Counted from the stretch's first letter, positions 10,278 through 20,786 are shown. The stretch is DNA of 64,000 nucleotides from Saccopteryx bilineata (GCF_036850765.1 NC_089490.1:388072558-388136557), one strand, 5' to 3'. The notes: generated by a model not told the origin, from the sequence alone. Numbers and translations are program-made.

Positions 10278-10514
10278 CATTCGCCGCCTGAGGCGGTACC
10301 TTTACAACCTCCATTCTGTGGAGGGCATTGATGCAGAGGCTGGAGGCATGCTTCCTGTCCAGGGCCAGACCTGCCGGCCTCCACCGCTGGCTTTCTGTGC
10401 TAGGCCGGGCCCTGCTTGTTTGCCCACCGGGGTCTTCCTCTCCTTTTTCTGCAAGGTTTGGGGGTAGTGAGTGCAAATTCTATGGTCATCCTGCGTGGGT
10501 TCCAATTCGGGCCC

Positions 10515-10562
10515 CCCTTCCTAGTAGCTGTGTAACCTTGGGCAAGTGACTCATCTGGGTTT
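10515..10562 (+). mobile_element. Truncated MIR fragment
   Basis: 'tagctgtgtaaccttgggc' and 'aagtgactcatctgggtttc' are MIR core sequence, cut off by the L1 fragment that follows. Confidence 0.55.
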
Positions 10563-10975
10563 CAACTGATCTTTTTTTATTTTTTAAAATGAAGTAAAAC
10601 ACACCTGTTATGAAATATACCATCTTGACCATTTTTAAGTGTCGAGTTCAGTGGCATTAAATACATCCACTTTGTTGGTCAACCGTCACCACCATCCATC
10701 TCCAGAGCCATTTTCATCTGGTAAAATTACACTTAGTAGCCTTCAGACATGAACTCTCTGTTCCCTCCCGCCCAGCCCCTGGCTACCAACATTCTACTTC
10801 CTGCCTTTATGAACTTGACCCCTCCCGGGACACCATACACGTGGAGTCGCACAGTGTTTGTCCGTCGGTGACTGGCTTCCTTTCCTCAACATCAAGTCTT
10901 CAGAGCTGCTCCGTGTCATAGCACGGGTCAGAATTTCTCTCTTTTCTAAGGCGGAATAATATTCCATCACAGGTA
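10563..10975 (-). mobile_element. Old L1 3' end, reverse orientation
   Basis: Reverse-strand landmarks of the mammalian L1M 3' region are present in order: 'aacacacctgttatgaaat', 'gttggtcaaccgtcaccacc', 'cagagccattttcatctgg', 'cttcctgcctttatgaactt', 'gtgactggcttcctttcc' and 'ggcggaataatattccatc'. A T-rich run at 10571-10586 marks the A-tail side. No coding capacity. Confidence 0.8.
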
Positions 10976-11126
10976 TTGTAGCTTATTTTTAAACCGAGGG
11001 TAGAACCTACCTGCACAATAAACCTCAGGCATTAGTCTAAGCATCACGACCTGGGAGCGAGGAGGGTATCTCGGATGGGCTCCCGCTGAGGAGGAAGACG
11101 GGGTCTATGCTGAGACCACGCTGGTT

Positions 11127-11294
11127 ACAGCATTAAAGGGGTGGGCTGGCTGGGCCTGTTCTAATGTGGCACTGGCATATCAGCAGAGCCAGTAAGAGCC
11201 TTCTGGGTCTGTGCTTAAGAACCCAGTTAAGGTTGGTTTGGGCCAGACCGGCTCACGTTTCCCCAGAGGGCCAGGGATCACACAGGCAGGGGAG
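11127..11294 (+). repeat. Second copy of the 167-bp direct duplication
   Basis: Partner of 8426-8592 in the same orientation. Divergence of several percent suggests an old event. Flanking sequence differs immediately outside the copies. Confidence 0.93.
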
Positions 11295-12166
11295 ACTTCG
11301 CTATCCCCCTTCTCAAACAATCGTCCACCAGGGTGAAAAAGACAGGGAAGGAAGGGCAGCGTCGCCCCGACTCTCCAGGTCGCCGTGGGAGATGGGTGTC
11401 CCTGCCGTGGGAGAGCCTTCTCCAGGCCCTCCCACCTGGGGAACGCCCACTCGGAGCCAGGGGCTGGGCCGGGAGCTGTCACTCCCACTCGCCAGCTCTC
11501 ACCCCAGCTGCCAAGGAAATGCCCATCAGTGGGACAGCAGAGAAGACAGTGGGCGAGAAAAGTGCCAATCCAGAAATTCTTGGCTGAGCCCCCAGTGAAG
11601 AAGGGATGTTGCAGCTTCTCCCAAGGATCTATCTGCGAGGCGTCAACACCGCGGGAGAGAGGAAATGAAACACTTAGTTCCAGTTCAGGGGAGCTACCTG
11701 CGAACACCAGGGAGGAAGAAACACCGTCAACTGAGGCGTGGAGCCTGAAGCCTGGCTTCGCAGAAGGACTCCTCGGGGATGGTGCTGCTTGTCTGGATTC
11801 CACACAGTCCCAGGTCCTTGCAGGGGCTGAGCCAGGCGCAGGGCTGGGCCCCCTGGAGGGGAGGGTGGGGAGAGGAAGGAGATAAGCTCCAAGTCACCTG
11901 TTCACAGCGCTTGGTTGACCAGGTGCCGCGTGCTGGACACCTAGAGATTCTGTAACCCCGAGGACCATCCAGAACATTCTCTCCTTTCTTTGAAAAATTG
12001 ATAAATTAGAATCTAAATGATCGCTCTTCGAGTCCACTTAGGAAGTGGAACTGGTGAAGGACCAGTGGCTTTGGAGCTATCTGAAGTAGGAGGACATGCA
12101 ACTTTTGCGTAAATGGAGAAAGTGATTGGCTTAGGAAGCTGCTGTCAAAATAATGAGGTATTATTG
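11295..12166. other. Unique GC-rich sequence
   Basis: Open frames on both strands up to about 207 codons (11180-11803, minus) overlap one another and lack domains, so they are chance frames. No repeat recognised. Confidence 0.4.
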
Positions 12167-12512
12167 CCTGACCAGGCGGTGGCACAGTGGATAGAGCATC
12201 AGACTGAGATGTGGAAGGACCCAGGTTCAAGACCCCGAGGTCACCAGCTTAAGCAAAGGCTCATCTGGTTTGAGTAAAGTTCACCAGCTTGGACCCAAGG
12301 TCGCAGGCTGGAGCAAGGGGTTACTTGGTCTGCTGAAGGCCCACGGTCAAGGAACATATGAGAAAGCAATCAATGTACAACTAAGGTGTTGCAACGAAAA
12401 ACTGATGATTGATGCTTCTCATCTCTCTCTGATCCTGTCTATCTGTCCCTATCTATCCCTCTCTCTGACTCTCTCTCTGTCTCTGTAAAAAAAGAAAAAA
12501 TAATAATAATAA
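12167..12512 (+). mobile_element. Young bat tRNA-derived SINE, about 345 bp
   Basis: Begins CCTGACCAGGCGGTGGCACA with an A-box-like head and a B-box-like GGTTCAAGACC. It then carries the internal CACCAGCTT repeats, 'gagaaagcaatcaatg', a CT-rich 3' part and an A-rich tail (AAAAAAAGAAAAAATAATAATAATAAAG). This family recurs at 13438, 45109, 61457 and 62427. Confidence 0.9.
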
Positions 12513-12529
12513 AGAACTGATTGGATAAA

Positions 12530-13040
12530 AAAGAAGTGGTATGTATGCACAATGGAATACTACTCAGCAACAAAAAGGAATGAAATCTTGCCATTTTCAA
12601 CAATGTGGATGGAACCAGAGGGTATTATGCTAAATGAAATGTCAGAGTAAAGCCAAGATTGCCCATTATCACTTATATGTGGAATCTAGAAAAACCAAAA
12701 CAAATGAACAGACAAAACAAAAAGGAAACAGATCTATAGATGCAGAGAACAAATGGATGGTTGCCAGCTGGGAGGGGAGTGGGGATGGGTAGCAAAGGTG
12801 ATGGGGCATAAGAGGCACAAATCACCAGTTATAGGTCACGGGACATAGTGTACAGCAGGGGACATAGAGTCAATAACATCATAACTTTATACAGTGACAG
12901 ATGGTTACTAGACTTATTGTGGTGATCACAGCATAAGGTATATAAATGTTAAATCACTATGATGTACACCTGAAACTAATATAATATTGTATGTCAACTA
13001 TACTTTAGTAAAATATAATTTTATATAAAAAATAATCCCC
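12530..13040 (+). mobile_element. L1 3' UTR fragment
   Basis: The order 'caatggaatactactcagc', 'ggatggaaccagagggtatt', 'gtggaatctagaaaaacc', 'gatggttgccagctggg', 'cacctgaaactaatataat' and 'gtcaactatactttagt' is the signature of laurasiatherian L1 3' ends. It is the 3' end only and non-coding. Confidence 0.88.
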
Positions 13041-13065
13041 TCATATGAATGAACAAATCACCTCT

Positions 13066-13262
13066 TGCTGTGGAGGGTTGGATTATTGTCCCAGTCCTTC
13101 ACTCTCTCCCTGTAATAGAATTCTACATTCACACCCTTCGTCCTGTGACTTAGCAATGTCCTCTCTGTGGAGGAAATATACGCCGTGTGACATGCTTGGG
13201 CCAATGGCACGTGAGTGGACATGATGCGAGGTTTCAAATGTGCTCATATAGTTTGGCCTGGC
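13066..13262 (+). mobile_element. Old interspersed repeat, family uncertain
   Basis: Contains 'ccctgtaatagaattctaca' and 'gggccaatggcacgtgag', a pattern shared with 18790-19030 (GGCCAATGGGATTTTAG) and 48362-48740. Such GGCCAATG-containing repeats are common in mammals as old L1 3' ends or LTRs. I cannot decide which. Confidence 0.4.
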
Positions 13263-13294
13263 CGCATGCACTTTGCCCCCCCCCCCCCCGCATC

Positions 13295-13437
13295 AGAAGA
13301 GCGTGCCTCAAAGCTCCCAGTCTGCTCTGCTGGCTGTTCCTTCTGTCTGGAGCCCTTTGCTCAGTTATCCACATGGACGCTTCAAATCTGTGCTCAAATC
13401 TCACCTCTTCTTAAGGCCTTTCCAGATGATGTGATTT
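13295..13437 (+). mobile_element. L2 LINE 3' region, left part
   Basis: Resembles the L2 3' region: 'ctggctgttccttctgtctg', 'tctgtgctcaaatctcacct' and 'aaggcctttccagatgat'. Continues after the SINE insertion at 13772. Confidence 0.7.
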
Positions 13438-13771
13438 TATTTTTTATTTTTTTTATTTTTTTACAGAGACAGAGAGAAAGTCAAGAGAGAGGGATAGATA
13501 GGGACAGACAGACAGGAAGGGAGAGAGATGAGAAGCATCACTCATCAGTTTTTCCTTGTGACACCTTAGTTGTTCATTGACTGCTTTCTCATATGTGCCT
13601 TGACCGTGGGCCCTCAGCAGACCGAGTAACCCCTTGCTCCAGCCAGCGACCTTGGGTCCAAGCTGGTGAGCTTTGCTCAAACCAGATGAGCCCGTGCTCA
13701 ATCTGGCGGCCTCAGGGTCTCAAAGCATCCTAGTCCGATGCCCTATCCACTGCGCCACCACCTGGTCAGGT
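13438..13771 (-). mobile_element. Young bat tRNA-derived SINE inserted into L2, reverse orientation
   Basis: Minus strand begins CCTGACCAGGTGGTGGCGCA and ends in an A-rich tail (T-rich at 13438-13461). Flanked by a target duplication CAGATGATGTGATTT / CAGATGATGTGACTT (13423-13437 and 13772-13786) with one difference. Same family as 12167-12512. Confidence 0.93.
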
Positions 13772-13990
13772 CAGATGATGTGACTTTAAATTATAATCCC
13801 TCCGTCACTTCTTGCCCTTCCCTGCTCCGCCCCATTCACCATCCCCCTTCTCAGCTTGATCTGACTTTGGTTTATTTAAAATTTTTATTGTTGGTTCCCA
13901 CCCTAGAAGGTAAGCTCGGTGAGGGCAATTGTGTTTTTTTCTTGGTGCTGAGCACATGGCTGGTGCTCAATAAATACCGGTCAATGACCC
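13772..13990 (+). mobile_element. L2 LINE 3' region, right part
   Basis: Continues the L2 interrupted by the SINE: 'cccaccctagaaggtaagct', 'ggtgagggcaattgtg' and 'tggtgctcaataaatac', the usual L2 3' end. Confidence 0.75.
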
Positions 13991-14109
13991 AGTGAGCGAT
14001 CGAGGGCGTTCTGCACCTGCCTCGCTGGCGCTTGCGAGTGGGCAGCGTTCAACCAGCAGCACGTGGGATGCATGCGGAAAGGCTAGAGATTACTGTCATT
14101 GTCGTTGCT

Positions 14110-14222
14110 ATGGTTATCATTGTCAACATTTCCTTTCTTCTCAGATGCAGGAAGTAGGGCTGAGAGAGGCAAGGCTGGCTCAAGTTCACGGTCACGGCCA
14201 CAGTAGATCAAGCCTCTTCTGA
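14110..14222 (-). mobile_element. MIR fragment, reverse orientation
   Basis: 'tcagatgcaggaagtagggc' and 'tcaagttcacggtcacggcc' resemble the reverse-strand MIR core, diverged. Confidence 0.45.
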
Positions 14223-14332
14223 TGACAGTTGGGTACCTCTCTGTTAGAAGGCCACCGAAGCTCAGGGTGAGATTTGGGAAGTACTAGACCTGGGATGGAC
14301 CCTAAATATTCTCTGTCTAGTGACTTCAAACT

Positions 14333-14425
14333 CTTTTCTTTCCTTCTCTCTATTTTTTCTTTCTTCTTCTCTCCCTTCCTCCCTTCATTCCTTCCTTCAT
14401 GCCTGCCTGCCTGCCTTCGTTCATT
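14333..14425. repeat. Pyrimidine microsatellite (TTCC/TTTC, CCTG)
   Basis: An almost pure CT tract with TTCC and TTTC units, ending in four CCTG-like units (GCCTGCCTGCCTGCC). Imperfect, so probably old. Confidence 0.85.
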
Positions 14426-15119
14426 TCCCATGGTTCTTTGCTCAGACTGAAGTGAATGGAAACCGCCCAACATGTGAAACAGGTGGAGAGGGAAGGAGCC
14501 ACTATAGCTGAGTTCCAGAGGGGTCTGTCCAGGGTCCAGCCCGACCCCAGGCCTCCGTGGACCACCATGGCTTTGCCAGTGCAATGTGAAAACTCCTGAC
14601 AGAGGTTCCTTGTCTCCTCTTTCCATTCTGCAGGGGAGGAAACTGAGCCGGGAGAAGTTACGACCCTTTCCCAAAGTGGCAGAGGAGAGCACGGATCTCC
14701 AGTGGGCCGCTCAGAGCTCCCTCCTCCTGGCTCTCCCCTCAGACCAGCATTTTTAGAACTTCCACGTTCTTGCTCCTCCAAGTGCCTCACTCCTTCCAAC
14801 GCACTTAATTGAAGCCAATTATTTAGCATAAAAGCACAGAGAACACATCAATTCATGTCTTTGTCCTGACAACAAGGAGCTCCAGCTGTCTTTGTCCCCA
14901 GAGATGCTCATTAGAGACCAGCTGAATTCAGCCTCCAAGGGCAAGACCAGGCCTGCCAAGGACATGCTGCTGAGGCCAGAGCAATTGGCTAACAACTTGT
15001 GGGGCTGGGGTCTGGCTCTGGGCACAGCGCTCCTGACATGGGAGGAGAAGTTTCTGAGGAGTTAGCAGGCCATAGGGTATAAGAGTCGGAGTGGCTGGGA
15101 ACCATAGCAAAGTTGTTCC
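14426..15119. other. Unique sequence, possibly a conserved non-coding block
   Basis: No repeat recognised apart from a faint MIR piece at about 14610-14700. The part at 14785-14960 has balanced composition and homeodomain-like AATTATTTAG (14817-14826) and CACTTAATTGAAG (14801-14813) motifs, as often seen in conserved enhancers. Conservation cannot be tested here. Confidence 0.3.
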
Positions 15120-15245
15120 TCCCTGGATGTCTCAGTGTCCTGACCTGTACATTGGTGACAAAAGTGCAACTCGTATGTTACACCTGTCGAGCACTAAGCA
15201 CAGATTCTAGAATGCAGTACGTGCTAATGTTAGGAATTATTACCC
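15120..15245 (+). mobile_element. MIR fragment
   Basis: Has 'tctcagtgtcctgacctgta', 'cacctgtcgagcactaagc' and 'agtacgtgctaatgttagg', matching the 3' half of MIR. Confidence 0.6.
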
Positions 15246-15292
15246 ATTTGTGATGGTTACTAGGTTATTATCATTAAAACACATAGGATTGT

Positions 15293-15470
15293 TAGCTCTG
15301 GAGTCAGGAGACCTAGGTTTGAACTTGGCTCTGCCTTCATGCATTGCGTGATTCTGAGCATGTCATGTAGCCTCGTTCGTCATCTGTAAAATGGCTACAG
15401 TGATTGTGCTGATTGCAAAGACCTGTTGGCCTCTGAATGGAATGCAGACCTGGCACTTGGCATGAGAGAC
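15293..15470 (+). mobile_element. MIR SINE
   Basis: Clear MIR head and core: 'ctctggagtcaggagacctaggtttgaact' (15297-15326), then 'ctgagcatgtcatgtagcc' and 'catctgtaaaatggc'. A second tandem MIR after the one at 15120-15245. Confidence 0.75.
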
Positions 15471-15779
15471 AGCCAGGCATGTGCTAGGCTGGAAGTCACA
15501 GGTTGGATCAGCCAAGAGCTGCATCCGCCATCAGCTGGGACAGCCCAGAGAAGGGACGCATGCGCATCTGATTCCTGCCGAGTGGGCGGCGCCGGCCCCC
15601 ACGGTGGGCTGCAGCTCCGCTTCCTGGGGCGATTCCGGCAGGTTGCTCACCCTCTCAGGGGCCTCAGTTCATCACCTGGAAAGTCAAGACAATGATGACA
15701 TCCCCAGAATGACACAGCCCTGAGAGCCGGGACCGGGCTTTCGTGAGAGCACGGTAAAGGTTAGCTCTGATGGCTTTCC
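15471..15779. other. Unique CpG-containing segment
   Basis: CpG density rises at 15530-15610 (GGGCGGCGCCGGCC-type text). Holds the NRF1-like palindrome listed separately. No exon demonstrated. Confidence 0.4.
15555..15567. promoter_or_regulatory. NRF1-like palindromic site
   Basis: GACGCATGCGCAT is close to the palindromic NRF1 consensus (GCGCATGCGC) and is followed within 30 bp by a GC-box-like GGGCGG. Such pairs are typical of CpG promoters. Here it is a motif match only, without evidence of transcription. Confidence 0.3.
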
Positions 15780-15975
15780 ATCCTGCTGCGTGCCAAGCTT
15801 TGCAAATGCCTTTTAATGCATTTAATGCTGTCTTCCCAACAACCCTTGACTGAGCCCCATTCCAGATATGCGAAAAGCAAGTTTAAAGTAATTTGTCTAA
15901 CACCAAGTAACAAATAGCAAAAGCAAGACGTCAGCGCAGTGGCATGGAAAGCCAGAATCCGTGCATCTAACCTTG
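15780..15975 (-). mobile_element. MIR SINE, reverse orientation
   Basis: Reverse MIR order: 'gctgcgtgccaagctttgc', 'tgcatttaatgctgtcttcc', 'aaagtaatttgtctaacacc' and 'atccgtgcatctaacc'. Confidence 0.65.
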
Positions 15976-16019
15976 GTCTCTTTCTGCACTCGTCCTCTAT
16001 TCTGGTAACTCCCAACCTC

Positions 16020-16230
16020 AACCCAATGAAGGAAAGACAGGTGCAGATGTTGACACAGGGAGAGGAAATCAGGGCAGGCTTCACAGAGAAAGCGGCATTT
16101 AAACCTTGAGGGATAGGTCCAATTAAATCAGGTAGATCTGGGGAAGGGAAAGGCAAAGGAACAGCATGAAAAAGGCACAGAAAACAGAGTGTCAGACATG
16201 CTCAGAGGATACTAGGTGGTCCCTCTAGTG
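16020..16230 (-). mobile_element. L2 LINE fragment, reverse orientation
   Basis: 'ggcaggcttcacagagaaag', 'gcatttaaaccttgaggg' and 'aaaggaacagcatgaaaaag' correspond to the reverse strand of the L2 3' region. Confidence 0.6.
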
Positions 16231-16412
16231 TGGCAGAATGGGGTGGGGGTCATTCAAAGTCAGGAGGTCTTATTAAGCCTTGACCCCTAAAGCTTTGAAT
16301 AGAACCACCTTAGAAGAGGCTCCTATAAGCACCCTTCTCACCCATTAGTATTGAACCCAGCTCCTTATCAGGGCCCTAACTATGCCCACGAACCCCGAGG
16401 ACCTGAGGGCAG

Positions 16413-16625
16413 GGTGCCTCAAATGCTGCACCATGGACATCGTGGGCGGGATAACGCTTGGTTGTGATGGGCTGTCCTGTGTACTGTAAGATGTTTAGCA
16501 GCATCCCTGACCTCAACCCACTAGATGCCAGTAGCATCCCTTCCCCAGTTGTGACAATAAAAAATGTCTCTTGAAATTGCCAATGTCCCCTGAGAAGGGC
16601 AAGAGCAACCCCAGTTGAAAACCCC
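16413..16625 (-). mobile_element. Old hAT-Charlie element (MER20-like), reverse orientation
   Basis: Reverse strand shows the characteristic internal text: 'ctgtaagatgtttagcagca', 'ccactagatgccagtagc', 'cccagttgtgac' and 'gccaatgtcccctgag', ending in GTTGAAAACCCCT. Family name is from memory of consensus layout. Confidence 0.7.
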
Positions 16626-17284
16626 TACTTTAGGGCTTCCCTGCCTGAGGTCTGTCCGAGCGCAGACCTCCTGGATCCCGTCCCCCAGATCAGCATGCTC
16701 ACACATTCCCAGGGAGCACCCCTCCTCCCCGCCTCCCCGCCTCCAGTCACTGCTGCGGTGATGGGCTCTCCCCAGAGAACGAGCAGAGCTCTCATCCCGG
16801 GCTAACGTCACCACCCAGGACGAGCGACCCCCCCCTAGGAAATGGACCATAATCGCCTCGCTGTACCGGGCGCTGCTAAAATATTCTAGATGCACTGCCC
16901 GCACTCAGGCATCCACTCTCACCCTCATCCATCACCGTGCAGAGCAAACACGTACCGTGGAGGGATTGGAGGCAACAATTTTGATAATAATGATAAATTT
17001 CAGTGATTTTCCAGAAGGTCAGCTGCCTGGGGCAGAGAGGTAACTCAGCTGTTAAACTCTGATAAATCATCCTCATCACCCTGCGGGGGAACAAAGCATG
17101 TTTTCGGGTTTTTTATTTATTTATTTTTTGTTTTTGGGTTGTTGTTTTTTTTTTTTGGTCACAGTTTTTATTATAAAGGCTGATATTTCAGAAAAAATAA
17201 GAAGTAGAGAATGAAACATCGCCCATTCTGCCACTGGGACTGCTCTATTTATTTCTGCAGGTTTGGTCGGTGCTGGCCAAGTCT
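16626..17284. other. Unique sequence with a T-rich run
   Basis: 17101-17160 is a T-rich low-complexity stretch (TTTATTTATTTATTTTTTG and a T12 run) that may be the tail of an unrecognised reverse retroposon. The rest shows no family. Confidence 0.4.
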
Positions 17285-17760
17285 TCCGGTAATTATAGGC
17301 CCAGTGTATAATACCAGAGACACTTCTTTACGTTGGTCCGTCAGCTCCATCATTCCAGGACTGTGGTGTTTACCCAAAATGCGGCCCGGGAAACCAGGGG
17401 CCCGTCCTCGTGGGTGGGGTCCTTGAAGGTTCATAACCTCATAAGCATGAGGATGTAGTGTTGACTCAAAACAGGGCCTCACAGGGGTGTTCAGCTCCTT
17501 GGGTGGACCATGCAATCTTGCAGCTTCATAATTATAAAAATATGGTGCTTACCCAAAAGGATTTTGTAAGACAAGAGGGTCATCAGTTCCTTGGGCGGAG
17601 CCCTTGAGTTGCTAAGATTTCAAAATTATAAGGATGTGCTATTTGAGACCACAAAGCCCTATGGTTCCTAAATTTAAGAATGTGGGTTTTCCCGCAGGGA
17701 GGGGCCGGCTTCTTGGGCAAGGCCACAAGGCCCTGTAGCTACCCGGGCCTTGGATATCAA
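17285..17760. repeat. Degenerate ~90-bp tandem repeat, about five units
   Basis: A recurring order of blocks is visible: an AATTATAAGGATGTGGTG-like block, TTTACCCAAAA, a GGGCC/CAGGG block, TCAGCTCCTTGGGTGGA, then GTTGCTA/GCAGCTT. The GTGTTTACCCAAAA block occurs at about 17365, 17457, 17544 and 17636 (spacings 92, 87 and 92). A further half-spaced copy is near 17683 and a weak one near 17302. Identity between units is low to moderate. No recognised family and no coding sense. Confidence 0.75.
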
Positions 17761-18789
17761 CACTTGCGTGTCAAGTATTTCTGATCAAAAACATGGCTCC
17801 CAAGGGTCTGGAGGAGGCATGAGGTGTCTGTCCCACAGGGATGGTGCAACGCCTGCTCTGAGGGTAGACGCTAGGTGGGAGCAGGGTCTGCAGGATGCCC
17901 AGGCAGCCACATGAGCAACAATGATCTTTGGCCCTTGACCTGAGCTACTTGCACAGATTCCTCTTTCCAAGGGGTTGGAGGAGTTACGTCCATAGGGCAT
18001 GGGTTGCTCACACATCTATTCCACAAGCTTGTACTGCATGCCCCTGTTCCAGACCTCAAGACTCACGGTGAATAAAGCCAACACCGATTTCCCTATGAAG
18101 AGGCCAATGTCCAATGGCAATGCCTGCCACGTGATGCAGAAAATAATCATTGCATTGCAAACTCTAAGAGCTAGGAAGGAAACTCTTGGGGTGGTCATGC
18201 TAGAGAAACCATTGAGGGATGGGGTCCTTACTACAGCAGAGTGGCCACTCACCACACATTGTCACTGAGCACTTCAGACATGGCTGGTCCAAATGGAGAC
18301 AGGCTGCAAGGGTCACACATACAATGGATTGGCTTTCGAAGACTTAGCATGTAAAAGATACACCTGAGCAATACTTTTCCTATTGATTGCTTGTAGAAAT
18401 GACAATGTTTTAGATATATTAAGTTAAATAAAGTATATCATTGAAATTAATTTTACCTGTCTCTTTTTAACATGGCTACTAGAAAATGTAAAGGTATATC
18501 TGTGGCTCACAATTGATTTCTCTTGCACTGTGCTGCTCTAAAGTGGGGAACCCAGGGCAGAGGCCTCGGCTCTGCAGGAGCTGAAGGAGACTTGGGTGGT
18601 GGGGTGAAGACTTGGGGTATGGAGATTCCTGTGACAGCGCGACACTGTGTTCACCAACCGGCTGTTCGCTGTCCTCACAGGTTCGACAATTATCAAATTT
18701 TACCACACTGGCCTCTTCTGGGGTTCATTGATTTAGTGATGGTTAAGATTTCCCCAGGTAGCCCTTGGTAGCCTGAAGGATTGCAAAGA
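17761..18789. other. Mostly unique sequence, possible L2 fragment
   Basis: At 18005-18220 'cacatctattccacaagctt', 'cagacctcaagactcacggt' and 'gaataaagccaacaccg' look like reverse-strand L2 and continue weakly. Other parts show no family. Confidence 0.35.
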
Positions 18790-19485
18790 ATGGCCACAGA
18801 CTCTATCTCTCCCATTGAAAGGTACAGCCTATTTCTGTACCCCTTGATCTGGTTGGCATGCCACGTGTTTTGGCCAATGGGATTTTAGCAAATATGATTC
18901 AAGTCCTCTTGAAAAGTGCTTGTACATTGAAGTCTGCCCATTCTTGCTGCTTTGGGAACAGCTTTGCCTTGGGAAGAAACATTGATGACCCTAATGAATA
19001 GCCTCCCTATGACCACATGCTTCACATGTGATTTTGAAGCACTTCCCTTCAGGAGGTGAAGTCGGTTTCTGCAGTCCTTGATCTGAGCTGTCTTTGATCA
19101 GTGGAATGCACTGGAAGTGAGGTTGTGCCTGTTCTTAGCCTAGCCTTCAGGAGGCTTTGCAAGCTTCTGCTCTTTCTCTTGAGCTCTGCCAGCTGCCACG
19201 TGAATAAGTCCAAACTGGCTTGCCGGAGGATGAGAGACCAGGAGAGGCAGAGCCAAGTCGGCTCAGTTCTCCCCACTGAAGCCATCCAAGAACGGCTGTA
19301 CCCCAGCCAAGCTTCTCATGCAGGCTCATGAGCAAGCCCAGCAAAGAATCAGCCAAGTTGGGTCCAAAGAAGCAGAGCTGTCCAGCCAATTTGCATACTT
19401 GTGAGCTAAACAAATCCTTGTTGCTTTAAGTTATCAAATTTGGGGGTGTTTGTTATACAACAAGAACGAACTGATATAGCGATAC
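18790..19485 (+). mobile_element. Two tandem copies of an old LTR- or L1-like repeat
   Basis: Two pieces share the same opening: 'tttctgtaccccttgatctg' near 18830 and 'tttctgcagtccttgatctg' near 19065. The second runs on to 'gttgctttaagttatcaaat' and 'gtgtttgttatacaac', a MaLR/L1M-style terminus. Family uncertain. Confidence 0.45.
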
Positions 19486-20204
19486 AGATACAGGTAAGAT
19501 TTGGACTCAGGCCTGTCTGATCTGATTCCAAAGTCAAAGTTCTGAATTGTCACAGTCTACCAATTACTCCAAATCTGCTGACATCCAGTGCTTTGAGATG
19601 AGGCGGAAAAATTTCAACCTAACGATGGGGGACTCATTAATTCTCTACAAGCAATAATAATGACTTACCCATGCTGTGCCACCTTTAAAAGACATACCAC
19701 CTAAACTTTGTGTCCTAGAATGAAAGATTAATGAGGAGGCTCTGCTGCCCTTGAGGATGACAATTAGCCTGTGAGACACCAACTTCAGCTATCTTCCTCA
19801 TTAGTGATTATTAACCTCATCCTTTCATGTCTGTTGTTAGGACCCAGGAAGGGGTTGCTGTGCAGATCCTGTTCAGCCTCAATAATTACCCCTTATGGGC
19901 ATTAAGCATCCCTAATGAAAGCCTTCCCAATTTCCAGCATTTACCTAGCACTTTGTATTTGCAAACTTCCCAGAAACCTCTATTCATCCAATTCATTAGC
20001 TATGCTTTTTGGATGAATATAAAAGCCACTTTGATGATATAATCACTATACTTTGTATTAGTGTTCTTCTCCAGCAGGTTAGAACAATTTATAGCTATTT
20101 ATCTCATCTACCTCACTACAGCACCCTGTGAGACTGGTGGGCAGGAGTGGTGGGGAAAGAGAGAAGGCAAGCTCTTTACTCTCCCTGCCTTACCAAAAGC
20201 AGAA
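19486..20204. other. Unique AT-rich sequence, possibly conserved non-coding
   Basis: Repeat-free apart from a doubtful MIR trace at 19490-19560. It has many ATTA/TAAT cores: CTCATTAATTC at 19630-19640, GATTAATGAGG at 19725-19735, and ATTAGTGATTATTAACC at 19800-19816. This is the composition of developmental enhancers. Function is not demonstrable from sequence alone. Confidence 0.35.
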
Positions 20205-20786
20205 CTTACATTCTCTATTGCTGCATCACAACTACCACAAATACAGGGTTCAACACTGCACGCACATTTATTATCTCTGCTTTTGTGGGTCAGAAGTCTG
20301 GATACAACTTCAGGGTCTCAACAGGTTGCAATCAGGTGTTGGCCGAGACTACAGTGTCATCAGAGGCTTGACTGGGGAATGATCTGCTTCAGGTATATTT
20401 GGGTTGTTGGAAGAATTCATCTCTTTGTAGCTCAAGGACCTAGATCATCATTCTCTTGCCGGCTGTCATCCAGGGGCCATGATCAGCTCCTAGAGGTGAC
20501 CCACAGTGCTTTGCCCTGTGGTCCTTGCCATAAGCCCTCTCACAGATGGTAGCTTACTTCTTCAAAGCCAGCGAGAGTCTCTGTTTTTATCTTTCTCTCC
20601 AGTCTGCTAAGACAGTTTTATACAGTGAATATAGTCACAGGTGTGACATCCCATCACCTTTGCTATAGCCTATCTATTAGAAGCAAGTCATAGTTCCTGC
20701 ACACACTCAAGGGGAGGGGATTACACCAAGGTGTAGACACCAGGGGACAGAATATCACTGGGAGTCACCTTAGGGTCTGTCTATTG
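20205..20786 (-). mobile_element. MLT1-type MaLR LTR, reverse orientation, near full length
   Basis: Reverse-strand MLT1 landmarks run throughout: 'ttctctattgctgcatcac', 'cacatttattatctctgc', 'ggtcagaagtctggatac', 'gaggcttgactggggaatga', 'gttgttggaagaattca', 'gtgacatcccatcacctttg', 'agaagcaagtcatagttcc' and 'ggggaggggattacacc'. About 580 bp. Ends are degraded and no target duplication is readable. Confidence 0.85.

Noticed and set aside
11180..11803. 207-codon minus-strand frame and overlapping plus-strand frames
   Set aside because: All strands are open together in GC-rich sequence. The frame overlaps the direct duplication and has no domain.
17285..17760. CRISPR-like array
   Set aside because: The repeats are long, degenerate and contiguous without unique spacers, and the genome is mammalian.
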